From positions 1 through 55,232 of the forward strand of contig JBAXHD010000014.1 of NCBI GenBank assembly GCA_037139095.1: DNA of 55,232 bases. Direction: 5' to 3'. The notes under the pieces are model-generated. The model had not been told where the DNA came from and made no database searches. It saw only the letters and a program-made list of their open reading frames with translations. The stretch is from WLMZ01 sp037139095. Lineage in GTDB: Bacteria > Actinomycetota > Acidimicrobiia > Acidimicrobiales > Ilumatobacteraceae. A program made the translations under genes and the position numbers. This document shows positions 7,239-15,890 of the stretch, one piece after another (the stretch's first letter is position 1; every line of letters begins with the position of its first letter).

Positions 7239-9968
7239 ATGATCAGATCACGTATTCCGCAAGGTCACATCCCTACCGCTGGCCAGAAGGTCAGCCCGAA
7301 ACACATCATGAAGAAAGGCCGAGCCAGATTGCTGGCATGTCTCGCTCTGTTCGCAAGTTTCTCGACATTCGTCGAGCACGCTTCGGGCAGCTTGACCTCG
7401 GCAGCGTTTGTGCAAGCTGTGTTGCCAGTGATTCCTGGGAGCACACAATTCGATATCACCGGCTTCGCCCAGTCGGCAACGCTGGACCAGACCTGCGTTA
7501 CTGCAGCGGGTGCCAGCCTTGATGGACTGGGCAAGCCTGCCGTTGCTCACTGCGGCGGCACAGTTGTACTGAACGGCACCTCGATCGTTATCCCCAAGGA
7601 AACGATCGCCGTGCTGCCTGCCAGTGCGCTGACATGGCAAGAACTGTTTGCCCTTGCGCCAGCGCCATGGGGTCCCACACAGACCGGAATGGCAATGGCC
7701 GATGTCCCGGCTCCGCTGACCACGTATGAGTTTCATGTGGTTGGAAACCGAGTGGGCGCTGCATACATCGCTGGCTTGGTACACGTGTCGCAGCAAGAGC
7801 TCAACGCTGGCGCTGGATACATCAACTTCATCAACTACACCGATGGCAGCTTCGAAGTTGGCGGCACACTTGGTGTTTCCGGAACCGGTACCCGTGTGCG
7901 CATCAATGATCCGTTGGTAGCTGGCACGACAACCGGCCGCTTCGGTAGGCCCTCCGTGGGCGACGCTCGCTTTCAGGTGGATCAGGACAATCCCACGATC
8001 ACCGCGGGAACCGGCTATCCGATGTGTATCCCTCGGGTGACAGCCGATCCGAACATCGCACCGAATGCGGATGATCCGCTGTGTCCACGCACCAACCGAC
8101 CGTTGGACGCGACAGGCGCGTTCTCGATCAGTTTCACCATGAACAATCCGAATTCGTTGCCGCTTGGTGGTGCAAACGATCCCCGCTTGCAGGCTCCGAT
8201 GGAAGTGGGCGACTTCGTCACATTCTCGGGCAACACTCAGCTTGACGCGGTCGGCAAGTTCGTGGCGGCGCACACCGTTACGAACAACGCTGCCATCTAC
8301 ACCGTGCCAGGAGTTGATCCGGCCTATGTCTCGGTTGACGTGAGCCTTCTGGGAACCGGTGGCCTCACCGTGCTCGGAGCCGGCGAAGCAACTATTCGAA
8401 CCCGGTTCGAAGGCATGACCACCGATGCGAGTCGCCGGATCTATCTCTACGGCGTCGACCAGCAGCCCAATGGTTCGTCGAGTGATCGGTATTGGGGCAC
8501 TATCCAGCCAGACCCGGGCCCAGCCGGAGGCGCGGGAGCTGTTCAGGGCCGGTGGCGTTTCCGTCCGCCGTGTCTGCAGTTTGGTGTGGTGCCAACGAAG
8601 CCACAGACCGAGTGCGTCTTTGGACCCGACAACTCATTCCTGCCTGCCACCCGTGAAGTGCGTGCCGTCATTGCTTCAGCCGGATCAAGCCTTCCGGCGC
8701 CTGCAGGCGCAGACCCGGTGGCAAACCCAGCGGTTGCTCCCGTCCCGACCAATGACTTCTACCGCAGCCCGCAGCTCACTGCAGCGAATGGACTCGTCTA
8801 CGGCCAATACCACGCACCGATCGGCGACTTCCTGTTTCCCGAGAACGTGCCCGGAAGCCCCATTGTTGAGAACAACTTCAACTCAATGCCGTTCTTGACC
8901 ACCGGCGGCTATCAATCGCTGACCGGTGTGGTGGCCGGGCAACTGAACCCGTGGCCAAGCAACGTCCTTCCGTCACCGGGCACCCCATGCGCAGTGCTGC
9001 AGGTGAATGCCGGCGGACCATACGTTGTGGCGTCAGGCGGCACGGTTGCACTGGCAGCCGCCGTTTCCGGTGTTGCCCCAGGCACGTTTGCTTGGGCGAT
9101 CACGCCCACGACTGCGGGTACGTTTGGTGCAGCTGGCTCGAGCCTCGCAGTGAGCCCTAGCCCCACGCCTACGTTCACAGCGAACGCCTTGGCCGCCGGA
9201 GCTATTAACGCCGTCGTGACGGTCGCTCTCAGCGTGACTTCGGCAGCAAGCCTCGGCTGCCCAGCGCAGAAGGCTTCTGCAACGTCGACGATCACTGTTG
9301 AGGCGCCGCAGGCGGTGTTCCCGCCAAAGCTCAATGCAGTAGCCCCCATCTCGTTGTTGTCTGGCGCAAATGGTGCTTTCTCTGTGGCGAGCGTGGCCAT
9401 TGCGAAAGCAGCGGACCTGGCTACTTCATTCACGGTCGTTCAGACCGGCCTCGTGAAGTTGAGCAACGTGGTGGTGAAAACGAATGCTGCTGCCGGCTCA
9501 GCGCAGGTGACGTTCACTGCGCCATTGCTTCCGCTTGGGCAAGTGACGAACAGTGTCGTCACGCTGTCGATCACCGGAACGAATAAAGGTGGCACGTCTG
9601 CGGCTGTTACTACCACGGTCACGATTACACCTGCACCTGATGCTCCGGCGATTACATCGGCGCAATATCGCTTGGGTAAGCAGCGACTGATTCTGATCGC
9701 TTCGTCAAACGTGGTTAGCCCGAACGTGGTTCTTGTGCTGCAGCCGTACACCACCGCTACCGGGTCGGTGTATGACCCAGTGGCGGCGTTGGGTCTTCCG
9801 GCGGCGACATTCGTCAATGGTGGCGGCGGCACATACACGATGACCTTGGTCGGAGCGCCGCAGCCGAAGTTGGGGGCGCTGACTACCGATCAATTCCTGA
9901 GGGTGAAATCGAACCTCAATGGAGTGAGCACCCAGATCACGTTTGATGCCACGAACGTGAGGCAGTAG
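7239..9968 (+). CDS. Large secreted protein with Ig-like modules, function unknown
   Basis: The 909-aa protein is probably exported. A strong ribosome site, AAGGAG, ends nine bases before the ATG at 7239. The signal region is long: a basic stretch KKGRAR at about 25-30, then a hydrophobic core at about 31-42; an internal ATG at 7308 (MKKGRARLL) is the alternative start. The N-terminal ~450 residues are a beta-rich domain with paired Cys and a GTRVRINDP segment. From ~560 to 820 there are two or three Ig/cadherin-like beta modules rich in Thr, Ala and Val. A final ~85-residue beta domain begins ITSAQYRLGK. I see no wall-sorting signal or membrane anchor, so it may be released or held by other surface partners. 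Confidence 0.7.
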   Translation: MIRSRIPQGHIPTAGQKVSPKHIMKKGRARLLACLALFASFSTFVEHASGSLTSAAFVQAVLPVIPGSTQFDITGFAQSATLDQTCVTAAGASLDGLGKPAVAHCGGTVVLNGTSIVIPKETIAVLPASALTWQELFALAPAPWGPTQTGMAMADVPAPLTTYEFHVVGNRVGAAYIAGLVHVSQQELNAGAGYINFINYTDGSFEVGGTLGVSGTGTRVRINDPLVAGTTTGRFGRPSVGDARFQVDQDNPTITAGTGYPMCIPRVTADPNIAPNADDPLCPRTNRPLDATGAFSISFTMNNPNSLPLGGANDPRLQAPMEVGDFVTFSGNTQLDAVGKFVAAHTVTNNAAIYTVPGVDPAYVSVDVSLLGTGGLTVLGAGEATIRTRFEGMTTDASRRIYLYGVDQQPNGSSSDRYWGTIQPDPGPAGGAGAVQGRWRFRPPCLQFGVVPTKPQTECVFGPDNSFLPATREVRAVIASAGSSLPAPAGADPVANPAVAPVPTNDFYRSPQLTAANGLVYGQYHAPIGDFLFPENVPGSPIVENNFNSMPFLTTGGYQSLTGVVAGQLNPWPSNVLPSPGTPCAVLQVNAGGPYVVASGGTVALAAAVSGVAPGTFAWAITPTTAGTFGAAGSSLAVSPSPTPTFTANALAAGAINAVVTVALSVTSAASLGCPAQKASATSTITVEAPQAVFPPKLNAVAPISLLSGANGAFSVASVAIAKAADLATSFTVVQTGLVKLSNVVVKTNAAAGSAQVTFTAPLLPLGQVTNSVVTLSITGTNKGGTSAAVTTTVTITPAPDAPAITSAQYRLGKQRLILIASSNVVSPNVVLVLQPYTTATGSVYDPVAALGLPAATFVNGGGGTYTMTLVGAPQPKLGALTTDQFLRVKSNLNGVSTQITFDATNVRQ

Positions 9969-9981
9969 CTCTCGATGATCT

Positions 9982-10017
9982 CCGTGCGGTCCGGGTTCTT
10001 GCCCCCGGGCCGCACGG
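9982..10017 (+). terminator. First of two tandem hairpins after the secreted protein
   Basis: CCGTGCGG-T-CCGGG (9982-9995) pairs with CCCGG-G-CCGCACGG (10004-10017), a 14-pair stem with one G-T wobble and an eight-base loop. It has no real T-run, but sits just before a stronger hairpin. Confidence 0.6.
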
Positions 10018-10024
10018 TTGAAAC

Positions 10025-10074
10025 AACAAAACGACGCTGGGAGCTGGTTCCGAAGCCCCCAGCGTCGTTTTGTT
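10025..10074 (+). terminator. Strong hairpin terminator (17-bp perfect stem)
   Basis: AACAAAACGACGCTGGG (10025-10041) is perfectly complementary to 10058-10074, with a 16-base loop. The right arm ends in GTTTTGTT, giving the T-rich tail of a Rho-independent terminator, and the left arm gives an A-rich mirror, so it could work in either direction. It closes the 7239-9968 transcript. Confidence 0.8.
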
Positions 10075-10095
10075 CGTACCCAAAGGACGGTATCG

Positions 10096-10449
10096 ATGAT
10101 CGCCAGATTCGAGCGTGTACCTCGATGTGTGTTTGCGCTGATTGCAGCGGCGACCGTGCTGAGCGGGTGTGTCAGCGAGGTCGGGCATGCAACGACAGAT
10201 CGTCATGTGGTGGTGAGTGGCTACGTGACGATCGTGTATTCCACTGGCAACTTTGTGCTCAGCGATGGAAGCAACGCATATCACATAGTGATGTTGCCGA
10301 CCACCTCCGTGCGTAATCAACGCGGCAGCAACTTGGTGCGCCAGTACATAGCGCCTGGCGGTAACACGTTCACCGTGAGCGGGTTGATCGTGGGGTCAGT
10401 GATCACAGCGCAAAGCGTGGTGGTGCCGATCACCAAGGACGGCCTGTGA
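10096..10449 (+). CDS. Small lipoprotein, function unknown
   Basis: A 117-aa predicted lipoprotein. The ATG at 10096 follows AAAGGA by eight bases. The signal peptide has an Arg-containing start, a hydrophobic core (about 11-21) and a lipobox LSGC with Cys25 as the lipidated residue. The mature part is ~90 residues, beta-rich, with VVVSGYVTI and FTVSGLIVGS segments that resemble a small OB-like or barrel fold, but no family is recognised. It stands alone between the terminator of the secreted protein and the terminator of a convergent wall protein. Confidence 0.65.
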   Translation: MIARFERVPRCVFALIAAATVLSGCVSEVGHATTDRHVVVSGYVTIVYSTGNFVLSDGSNAYHIVMLPTTSVRNQRGSNLVRQYIAPGGNTFTVSGLIVGSVITAQSVVVPITKDGL

Positions 10450-10504
10450 TCGATGATGCGGTTGCTCCGGGCTCGGCTGCGCTGTGTCGCACCCGAAAAA
10501 GACA

Positions 10505-10538
10505 CCGGTTCGCCATCGTTTGCACGATGACGAACCGG
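10505..10538 (-). terminator. Rho-independent terminator of the wall-anchored protein gene
   Basis: CCGGTTCG/CGAACCGG outer arms and CATCG/CGATG inner arms, with one mismatch between and a six-base loop. Read on the minus strand, the hairpin is followed by TGTCTTTTTCGG, a clear T-run. It closes the minus-strand gene 10607-11539 and may also stop the small lipoprotein gene from the other side. Confidence 0.7.
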
Positions 10539-10606
10539 GCTTCTGGCCAGATGGTGTGGGACCAGAACTTGGGATTGGGTCGTGGTGAGTCCACGCCCAG
10601 TCCAGA

Positions 10607-11539
10607 TCAGCTTGTCTGGCGTGGCTTACGTAATGCGAGCAAGACGGTGCCAGCCGAAATCATGATTGTGCCGATGACCACCAACGCGTCGTTCGATCCA
10701 CCCGTTACCGGAATCGGAGCCTCGGCGGCGACGGTGGTCAGCGTCGTGTGCGAAAGCGGGTCATCGGTGCTCGTGTGAGCCGCGGTTGTCGTGGGTGCTC
10801 CTGAGGCGACGGATGTTGTGGGCGCTCCTGAGGCGACGGATGTTGTGGTGGCCGCGCCGGTTGTTGTGGTCGCAGCGTCGGTTGTTGTGGTCGCAGCGTC
10901 GGTTGTTGTGGTCGCTACGTCGGTTGTCGTGGTGGCAGCGTCGGTGCCCGGTACCTCGTTGTCGACATAGCACAAGAACCAATGGCTGATGTCGGGGATG
11001 TTGAGGCTGGCACTCGAAACGTCGGCGTGGCCTACGAGAGGGGCATGCATATCGTTCAGTGGCGGCTCGTACACGTTGAATCCGTCACCGCCCTTGACGA
11101 CCACCCTGAGCACGGTGATCGAATCGGAGACATCGCTGAGGTTCACGTATTTCCCAACATGCTCCTCATCGGCTGCTGATACGCCATGAAGCGGGTGATC
11201 TGAGATTTGGTATGTGAAAAGGGATTCCACGTAGGTGCCGATTGAGGTTTCACCCGTAAAGGTGGTGCCAGCGGCCGACGAAGCTCGGACAGTCGCCGAA
11301 CCAACGTCTGTGACGAGCTGACCGCAGTTGACTGCGTTGCCGCCGTGTTCGATTGGGTTGCTCACTGCGGCGCTCGTGCTGTTGGTCATCGCCGAGGCCA
11401 TCAGCACGAAGCCAACTGAGACGAGCGAGATAGCTGCCGCAACGATTGGGTTGTGGCGCCGGGTGCGTGCGGTGCTGGAAGGGTTGTGGGCCGTGATCGT
11501 GCTCCTGATTGGTGTTTGAAGTCCGCTACTCGGCGTCAT
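10607..11539 (-). CDS. Cell-wall anchored surface protein with IPVTG sorting signal
   Basis: A 310-aa predicted sortase substrate. An N-terminal basic/hydrophobic segment (about 29-48) is the export signal. A central ~130-residue domain (about 65-200) has one Cys pair and ends near WFLCYVDNEVPG. A Thr-rich stalk of ATTTTDA and SVASGAPTT repeats follows. The C-terminus has the sorting pattern: IPVTGG, a hydrophobic helix, then the basic tail RKPRQ. IPVTG is a variant of LPxTG. No sortase is visible in the window. The start is not certain because no ribosome site is clear before the ATG at 11539. Confidence 0.72.
   Translation of the reverse strand: MTPSSGLQTPIRSTITAHNPSSTARTRRHNPIVAAAISLVSVGFVLMASAMTNSTSAAVSNPIEHGGNAVNCGQLVTDVGSATVRASSAAGTTFTGETSIGTYVESLFTYQISDHPLHGVSAADEEHVGKYVNLSDVSDSITVLRVVVKGGDGFNVYEPPLNDMHAPLVGHADVSSASLNIPDISHWFLCYVDNEVPGTDAATTTTDVATTTTDAATTTTDAATTTTGAATTTSVASGAPTTSVASGAPTTTAAHTSTDDPLSHTTLTTVAAEAPIPVTGGSNDALVVIGTIMISAGTVLLALRKPRQTS
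10793..10942. repeat. Tandem repeats coding the Thr-rich stalk
   Basis: Two 27-bp units (10793-10819 and 10820-10846, differing at one base) are followed by four 21-bp units (10859-10879, 10880-10900 identical; 10901-10921 and 10922-10942 slightly diverged). They encode SVASGAPTT and ATTTTDA-type repeats. In-frame unit gain or loss would change stalk length. Confidence 0.85.
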
Positions 11540-11871
11540 GGTTGAGCCAGCTGCAGGTGAAGGTGAATCGACTTCGCCGCTGTCAGCGCGTGTCGTAGTT
11601 GGGCGTACGGAGCCGTAGTTTCTGCGGCTGCAGCTTTGGATGGTGCCGAGGACTGCCGATCAAGCTGTTTGGATCGAGCAACTCTGCATCGCTTCAGCGG
11701 GATGGGCGGATTCGCAGTGGGCTTGGTTCCAACTTACGTCGGCCTGCCTCGATGGCATAGGGCTAATTGGCCCACGTGTTCGCGCCAAAGGTCTGTTGTT
11801 CGTCGCTGCGGCGTTTGGGTCGACATCACCGGTTACTACATCTGACCGCACGGTATATGAAGCGATCATCA

Positions 11872-11930
11872 CGTCGCGATAGGGCCGCCGTTGCGCATTA
11901 CCGAGGTGTGTGGCCGTGCCTATCGCGACG
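11872..11930. repeat. 12-bp perfect inverted repeat upstream of the helicase
   Basis: CGTCGCGATAGG at 11872-11883 is the exact reverse complement of CCTATCGCGACG at 11919-11930, with 35 bases between. It lies just upstream of the probable -10 box of the helicase. If transcription starts at 11961, this is a DNA element such as an operator; if it starts further upstream, it is a leader stem. Confidence 0.6.
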
Positions 11931-11948
11931 CTTCGCGCGCCGAACGAA

Positions 11949-11954
11949 TACGGT
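11949..11954 (+). promoter_or_regulatory. -10 box TACGGT, leaderless spacing to the helicase GTG
   Basis: TACGGT is followed by six bases and then GTG at 11961. This favours the GTG at 11961 over the upstream in-frame GTG at 11910 as the helicase start, with a leaderless mRNA. Confidence 0.5.
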
Positions 11955-11960
11955 TGCAGT

Positions 11961-13634
11961 GTGAATAGCAGTGATGACACTTCCGGTTTTGCCGAATTGG
12001 GTCTTCGTAAAGAGTTGTTGGGTGCCCTCGCAACGCTTGGTTACGAAGAACCCACCCCGATCCAGCGCGAGACGATCCCTCCACTCTTAGAGGGTCGCGA
12101 CCTCGTTGGTCAGGCGGCCACAGGCACCGGAAAGACCGCAGCATTTGCATTGCCGATTCTGCAGCGCATTCCCGATCGCGGTGGCCGCGCAGAGCCAATC
12201 GCGTTGATTTTGGTTCCCACTCGCGAGCTAGCGGTGCAGGTATCCGAAGCGATCTACAAGTACGGACGCGATCTTGGCGCCCGCGTTGTGCCCATCTACG
12301 GTGGCCAGCCAATTGGTCGCCAATTGCAGGCACTGAGCCAAGGCGTGCATGTGGTTGTCGCCACCCCGGGTCGCGCAATGGACCACATCGCTCGCGGCAC
12401 TCTGCCGTTGGGCAACATTCAGATGGTGGTGCTCGACGAAGCCGACGAGATGCTCGATATGGGCTTCGCCGAAGACATCGAAGAGATTCTGAAGTCCACG
12501 CCCGACTCGCGGCAGACCGTGATGTTCTCGGCCACGCTGCCGCCACGCATCAACGGCATCGCCAAGCGACACCTTCGTGATCCGCTCAAGATTCAAATTG
12601 GTCTCGGCGACACCAAGCCAGGCAAAGCGCCGTTAGTTCGTCAAACCGCGTATGTGGTGCAGCGTTCGCACAAGCCCGCAGCGCTTGGCCGAATCCTCGA
12701 CATCGAGGCGCCCACAGCGGCGATCATTTTCTGCCGCACCCGCACCGAGGTTGATCAGCTCACCGAAACAATGAACGGTCGCGGCTACCGCGCCGAGTCG
12801 TTGCATGGTGGTCTGACCCAAGAGTCGCGTGATCGTGTGATGGGCCGCTTGCGCGCCGGCACAACCGAGTTGCTTGTGGCAACCGACGTTGCTGCTCGTG
12901 GTCTCGACATCGATCAACTCACCCACGTTGTGAACTACGACGTTCCTTCGGCTCCCGAGTCGTATGTGCACCGCATCGGTCGAGTGGGTCGCGCTGGTCG
13001 CGAAGGCACCGCCATCACGTTGGCCGAACCACGCGAGCAGCGTCTGCTCGGCAACATCGAGCGCCTCACCAAGCAGAAGATCTCGATCGAAAAGGTTCCT
13101 ACAGTCGCAGACCTGCGCGCCCGGCAGATTGAGCTCACGCTTGAAACGCTTCGGGAGGCACTCGGCGCTAACGACCTCGAGAACTACAACGGCGTGGTCG
13201 ATGCTCTTGCCGCCGATTTCGACATTCGCGATGTCGCCCTTGCGGCCGTCAAGCTTGCTCATGCAGCCACGGGCGCAATCATCGACGAGAAGGAAATCCC
13301 CGACGCGTCGCAGCGCATGGATCGCGATAAGGGCCGTCCCGATAAGGGTCGCCCCGAGCGTGGAGCCATGCGCGACTCAGGCCGTTACGAAGGTGGCGAC
13401 GTGGGCCGCGTCTACGTGGGTGCTGGCCGCAAAGATGGTGTGCGCCCGGGCGATCTCGTTGGCGCCATTGCTAACGAGACCAACTTGAGTGGCCGCGACA
13501 TCGGACCCATCAAGGTGTCTGAACACTTCGCAATTGTTGGCGTGCCCGATGGCGCTGTCGACGATGTCATCGCCGCGCTGAAGCGCACCACCATCAAGGG
13601 TAAAAAGGCAACCGTTCGCCGGTACACCGAGTAA
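11961..13634 (+). CDS. deaD: DEAD-box ATP-dependent RNA helicase (DeaD/CsdA type)
   Basis: This enzyme unwinds structured RNA, typically in ribosome assembly, mRNA decay and cold adaptation. With the GTG at 11961 it has 557 residues: Q motif and Walker A (AATGTGKT, about 52-59), DEAD box (VLDEADEM), SAT motif (FSATLP), the second RecA domain with HRIGRVGR, a charged linker of DKGRP/ERG repeats, and a C-terminal DbpA-like RNA-binding domain (DVGRVYVGAGRKDGVRPGDL). A frame extension to 11910 exists, but the leaderless -10 spacing supports 11961. A terminator hairpin shared with the convergent thiolase follows the stop. Confidence 0.95.
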   Translation: MNSSDDTSGFAELGLRKELLGALATLGYEEPTPIQRETIPPLLEGRDLVGQAATGTGKTAAFALPILQRIPDRGGRAEPIALILVPTRELAVQVSEAIYKYGRDLGARVVPIYGGQPIGRQLQALSQGVHVVVATPGRAMDHIARGTLPLGNIQMVVLDEADEMLDMGFAEDIEEILKSTPDSRQTVMFSATLPPRINGIAKRHLRDPLKIQIGLGDTKPGKAPLVRQTAYVVQRSHKPAALGRILDIEAPTAAIIFCRTRTEVDQLTETMNGRGYRAESLHGGLTQESRDRVMGRLRAGTTELLVATDVAARGLDIDQLTHVVNYDVPSAPESYVHRIGRVGRAGREGTAITLAEPREQRLLGNIERLTKQKISIEKVPTVADLRARQIELTLETLREALGANDLENYNGVVDALAADFDIRDVALAAVKLAHAATGAIIDEKEIPDASQRMDRDKGRPDKGRPERGAMRDSGRYEGGDVGRVYVGAGRKDGVRPGDLVGAIANETNLSGRDIGPIKVSEHFAIVGVPDGAVDDVIAALKRTTIKGKKATVRRYTE

Positions 13635-13635
13635 C

Positions 13636-13655
13636 GGTGCCCCCGAAGGGGCACC
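13636..13655. terminator. Bidirectional hairpin between helicase and thiolase
   Basis: GGTGCCCC-CGAA-GGGGCACC is a perfect eight-base-pair GC-rich stem in the 24-base gap between two convergent stop codons. There is no T-run on either side, but position and strength suggest a shared terminator. Confidence 0.6.
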
Positions 13656-13658
13656 CAC

Positions 13659-14888
13659 TCAGATGCGCTCGATGATGGTGGCGGTACCCATGCCGCCACC
13701 GGTGCACATCGTGACCAGACCAGTAGACAGGTCGCGACGCTCGAGTTCGTCGAGCAGTGTGCCAATGAGCATTGCGCCGGTTGCGCCGATCGGATGGCCC
13801 AGCGCCATTGCGCCGCCGTTTACGTTGACCTTGTCCCAACTCACGCCGGTGTCGCGCAAGAACTTGAGCACCACCGCCGCAAATGCTTCGTTCACCTCGA
13901 ACAGGTCGATGTCGTTAAAGGTCATGCCAGCCTTTTGCACACAACGCTCGGCGGCCGGGCCGGGAGCGGTGAGCATGATCACTGGTTCGGTTCCAGCAAC
14001 AGCGGTCATGATGATGCGAGCGCGAGGTTTCATGCCATGAGCGCGGGCGTATTCGGGCGAAGTGACCAGCACGGCTGCTGCGCCATCGACAACACCCGAA
14101 GAGTTGCCGGCGTGATGCACGTGGTTGATCTTGCCTACCTGTGGGTAGGCAAGCAGTGCGGTTTGGTCGAGCGAAAGCTCCTGGCCCTTTGGCACGTAGG
14201 CGCCCATGCCTTCGAAGCTGGGGCTCAGCTTGGCGAGATCGGCGACCGTAGTGCCGGGGCGGGGGAACTCGTCGTGATCGAGGGCGAGCGTGCCGTCGTC
14301 GTGAAAGATCGGAACGAGTGAGCGGTCGAAGCGGCCCTGCGAAATTGCTTCTTGCGCACGGATCTGGCTCTCGACACCGAGGGCATCGCACTGTTCGCGG
14401 GTGAAGCCTTCGACCGAGGCAATGAGGTCGGCTGAGATGCCCTGAGCGACCATTGCGTACTGTTCGCGCAGGTGTGCGTTGTTGGCCGTGAAGCCATCGA
14501 CATGCATGGGTGCTGGGCGTGACATCGACTCGACGCCACCACCAACAACCATGTCTTGGAAGCCCGACAAGATGCCCATTGCAGCGAAGTTCACCGCTTG
14601 CTGGCCGGAGCCGCAGAAGCGGTTGAGCGTGACACCGGGAGCGTCGAGCGACCAACCAGCGTCGAGCGCGGCCATGCGGGCGATATCCATTGCGTGGTCG
14701 CCGCTGCCAGCGCCACAACCCATTACGACATCATCGACATCGCCGGTGTCGAAACCATTGCGTGCCTGCAGCGCGTTGAGCACTTGCGCCAAGATGCGCT
14801 GCGGGTGCACATTGTGCAGCGAGCCAGTGTCCTTGCCTTTGCCTCGTGGCGAGCGGACGGCGTCGATGATCCAAGCTTCACGTTCCAT
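13659..14888 (-). CDS. Thiolase (acetyl-CoA acyltransferase)
   Basis: The 409-aa protein is a cytoplasmic thiolase that should cleave 3-ketoacyl-CoA or condense acetyl-CoA. Seen: nucleophile Cys92 in NRFCGSGQQ, the EAFA segment, the GHPIG motif near the C-terminus and the second catalytic Cys in MCTGGGMG. Length and order are typical. Chain-length preference cannot be told from the sequence. The start ATG at 14888 has only a poor ribosome site; the gene follows rlmA by 45 bases on the same strand, so they may be co-transcribed without a functional link. Confidence 0.92.
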   Translation of the reverse strand: MEREAWIIDAVRSPRGKGKDTGSLHNVHPQRILAQVLNALQARNGFDTGDVDDVVMGCGAGSGDHAMDIARMAALDAGWSLDAPGVTLNRFCGSGQQAVNFAAMGILSGFQDMVVGGGVESMSRPAPMHVDGFTANNAHLREQYAMVAQGISADLIASVEGFTREQCDALGVESQIRAQEAISQGRFDRSLVPIFHDDGTLALDHDEFPRPGTTVADLAKLSPSFEGMGAYVPKGQELSLDQTALLAYPQVGKINHVHHAGNSSGVVDGAAAVLVTSPEYARAHGMKPRARIIMTAVAGTEPVIMLTAPGPAAERCVQKAGMTFNDIDLFEVNEAFAAVVLKFLRDTGVSWDKVNVNGGAMALGHPIGATGAMLIGTLLDELERRDLSTGLVTMCTGGGMGTATIIERI

Positions 14889-14933
14889 GCTGTTCTCATT
14901 CCGGGGAGTAAACGAAGTATGTGAAACGAGACG

Positions 14934-15776
14934 CTAGAGCACAGGGTTGAGTGCCGACCTATCGGGCTTGCGGTACACGCAGAGTTGAATGTCGACATCA
15001 ACGACGAGTGATGTGGCTGCGATGACCTCACGTCGCTCTGTTGTTGTGCTCCACCAAAACGGTGTCATCTCGAGCAGGCTCAGGCGAAGGTCTAAATCGT
15101 CAAGCCGCAGTTCGAACTGCACCGACGTGACTTCTTCGGGTAACGGCTCGTCTGCCGACGCGTTGGCCTCAGGGTCGAACCGATTGAGATGCTGGCGGGG
15201 GTCGTCATAGATCAGCGCCTTCAGTTGTGCGAGGTGCTGCGGGCCCGGTGTAGCAACGACCGCGATGCCGCCCGCTTTGAGCACGCGGAGCATCTCGCCA
15301 AAGTCGCGAGGCGAGAACACGTTGATCAATGCCTCGAACGAGTTATCGGCGAATGGCAGCGCATAGCTCGAAGCGATGGCGTACCGATGATTGCGATGCC
15401 GCCGTGAGGCAAGGCGGACTGCGGGTTTGGAGATGTCGATACCCCATCCGGCGGCGCCGGAAAGGGTGGTGGCTGCCGCGAGATACGAGCCTTCGCCACA
15501 CCCGGCGTCGACGACGTTTGCGGCGGGGGAGTGAGCGACTAGCGCGGCCACTGCGTCAATCACTGGGTTGTACATGCCCGCATCGAACACTCGCCTGCGG
15601 GCACGCACCATGGCGTCGTCGTCGCCCGCTGGTCGACTCTTCAGCCGTCCGCCAGGAAGCAGATTGACGTACCCCTCTTTGGCGCGATCGAAGTGATGAG
15701 CCGACACGCAGACGAACTCATGCTCATGTTCGGCAAGTGATTGGCGACAGTGCGGACAGCGAAACGCAACGCTCAC
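14934..15776 (-). CDS. rlmA: 23S rRNA (guanine-N1)-methyltransferase, RlmA family
   Basis: The protein (280 aa) has the RlmA layout: an N-terminal zinc finger with Cys7, Cys10, Cys23 and His27/28, then a Rossmann methyltransferase with the SAM motif VVDAGCGEGSY (about 91-101) and the segment NVFSPRDFGEMLRVLKAGG. RlmA enzymes methylate G745 or G748 of 23S rRNA, the latter affecting tylosin resistance; which one applies here is not determined. The GTG start at 15776 follows GGAGAA by six bases, a good ribosome site. Confidence 0.85.
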   Translation of the reverse strand: MSVAFRCPHCRQSLAEHEHEFVCVSAHHFDRAKEGYVNLLPGGRLKSRPAGDDDAMVRARRRVFDAGMYNPVIDAVAALVAHSPAANVVDAGCGEGSYLAAATTLSGAAGWGIDISKPAVRLASRRHRNHRYAIASSYALPFADNSFEALINVFSPRDFGEMLRVLKAGGIAVVATPGPQHLAQLKALIYDDPRQHLNRFDPEANASADEPLPEEVTSVQFELRLDDLDLRLSLLEMTPFWWSTTTERREVIAATSLVVDVDIQLCVYRKPDRSALNPVL

Positions 15777-15878
15777 GAAATTCTCCGGTCGACGGCGTGC
15801 ATGAAACCTTGACGTTACTCACTGCTCTCAACCCGCCGTGCGAAACGTTCGGCTTCGTCGCAGCGCTGCTCGAGGCCT

Positions 15879-15884
15879 TAGGTT
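15879..15884 (+). promoter_or_regulatory. -10 box TAGGTT, leaderless spacing
   Basis: TAGGTT ends six bases before the ATG at 15891, so the A of the ATG would be the +1 base. No strong -35 is visible. It is the likely promoter of the four-gene exporter unit. Confidence 0.5.
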
Positions 15885-15890
15885 GTCCGG

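Larger units (their letters stand above)
11540..11960. other. 421-bp region without a confident gene
   Basis: This gap separates the divergently transcribed wall protein and helicase. A possible 80-codon plus-strand ORF (11640-11882) has no clear ribosome site, no recognised domain and unremarkable codon use, so I do not call it a gene. The visible structure is a 12-bp inverted repeat at 11872-11930 and a -10-like box at 11949-11954. Confidence 0.5.

Noticed and set aside
10793..10942. A CRISPR-like array
   Set aside because: The repeats are in frame within a Thr-rich protein stalk, directly adjacent with no spacers.
11640..11882. 80-codon ORF upstream of the helicase
   Set aside because: No ribosome site or leaderless box, no recognised domain, and mixed codon use. 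It could be real, but I cannot support it.
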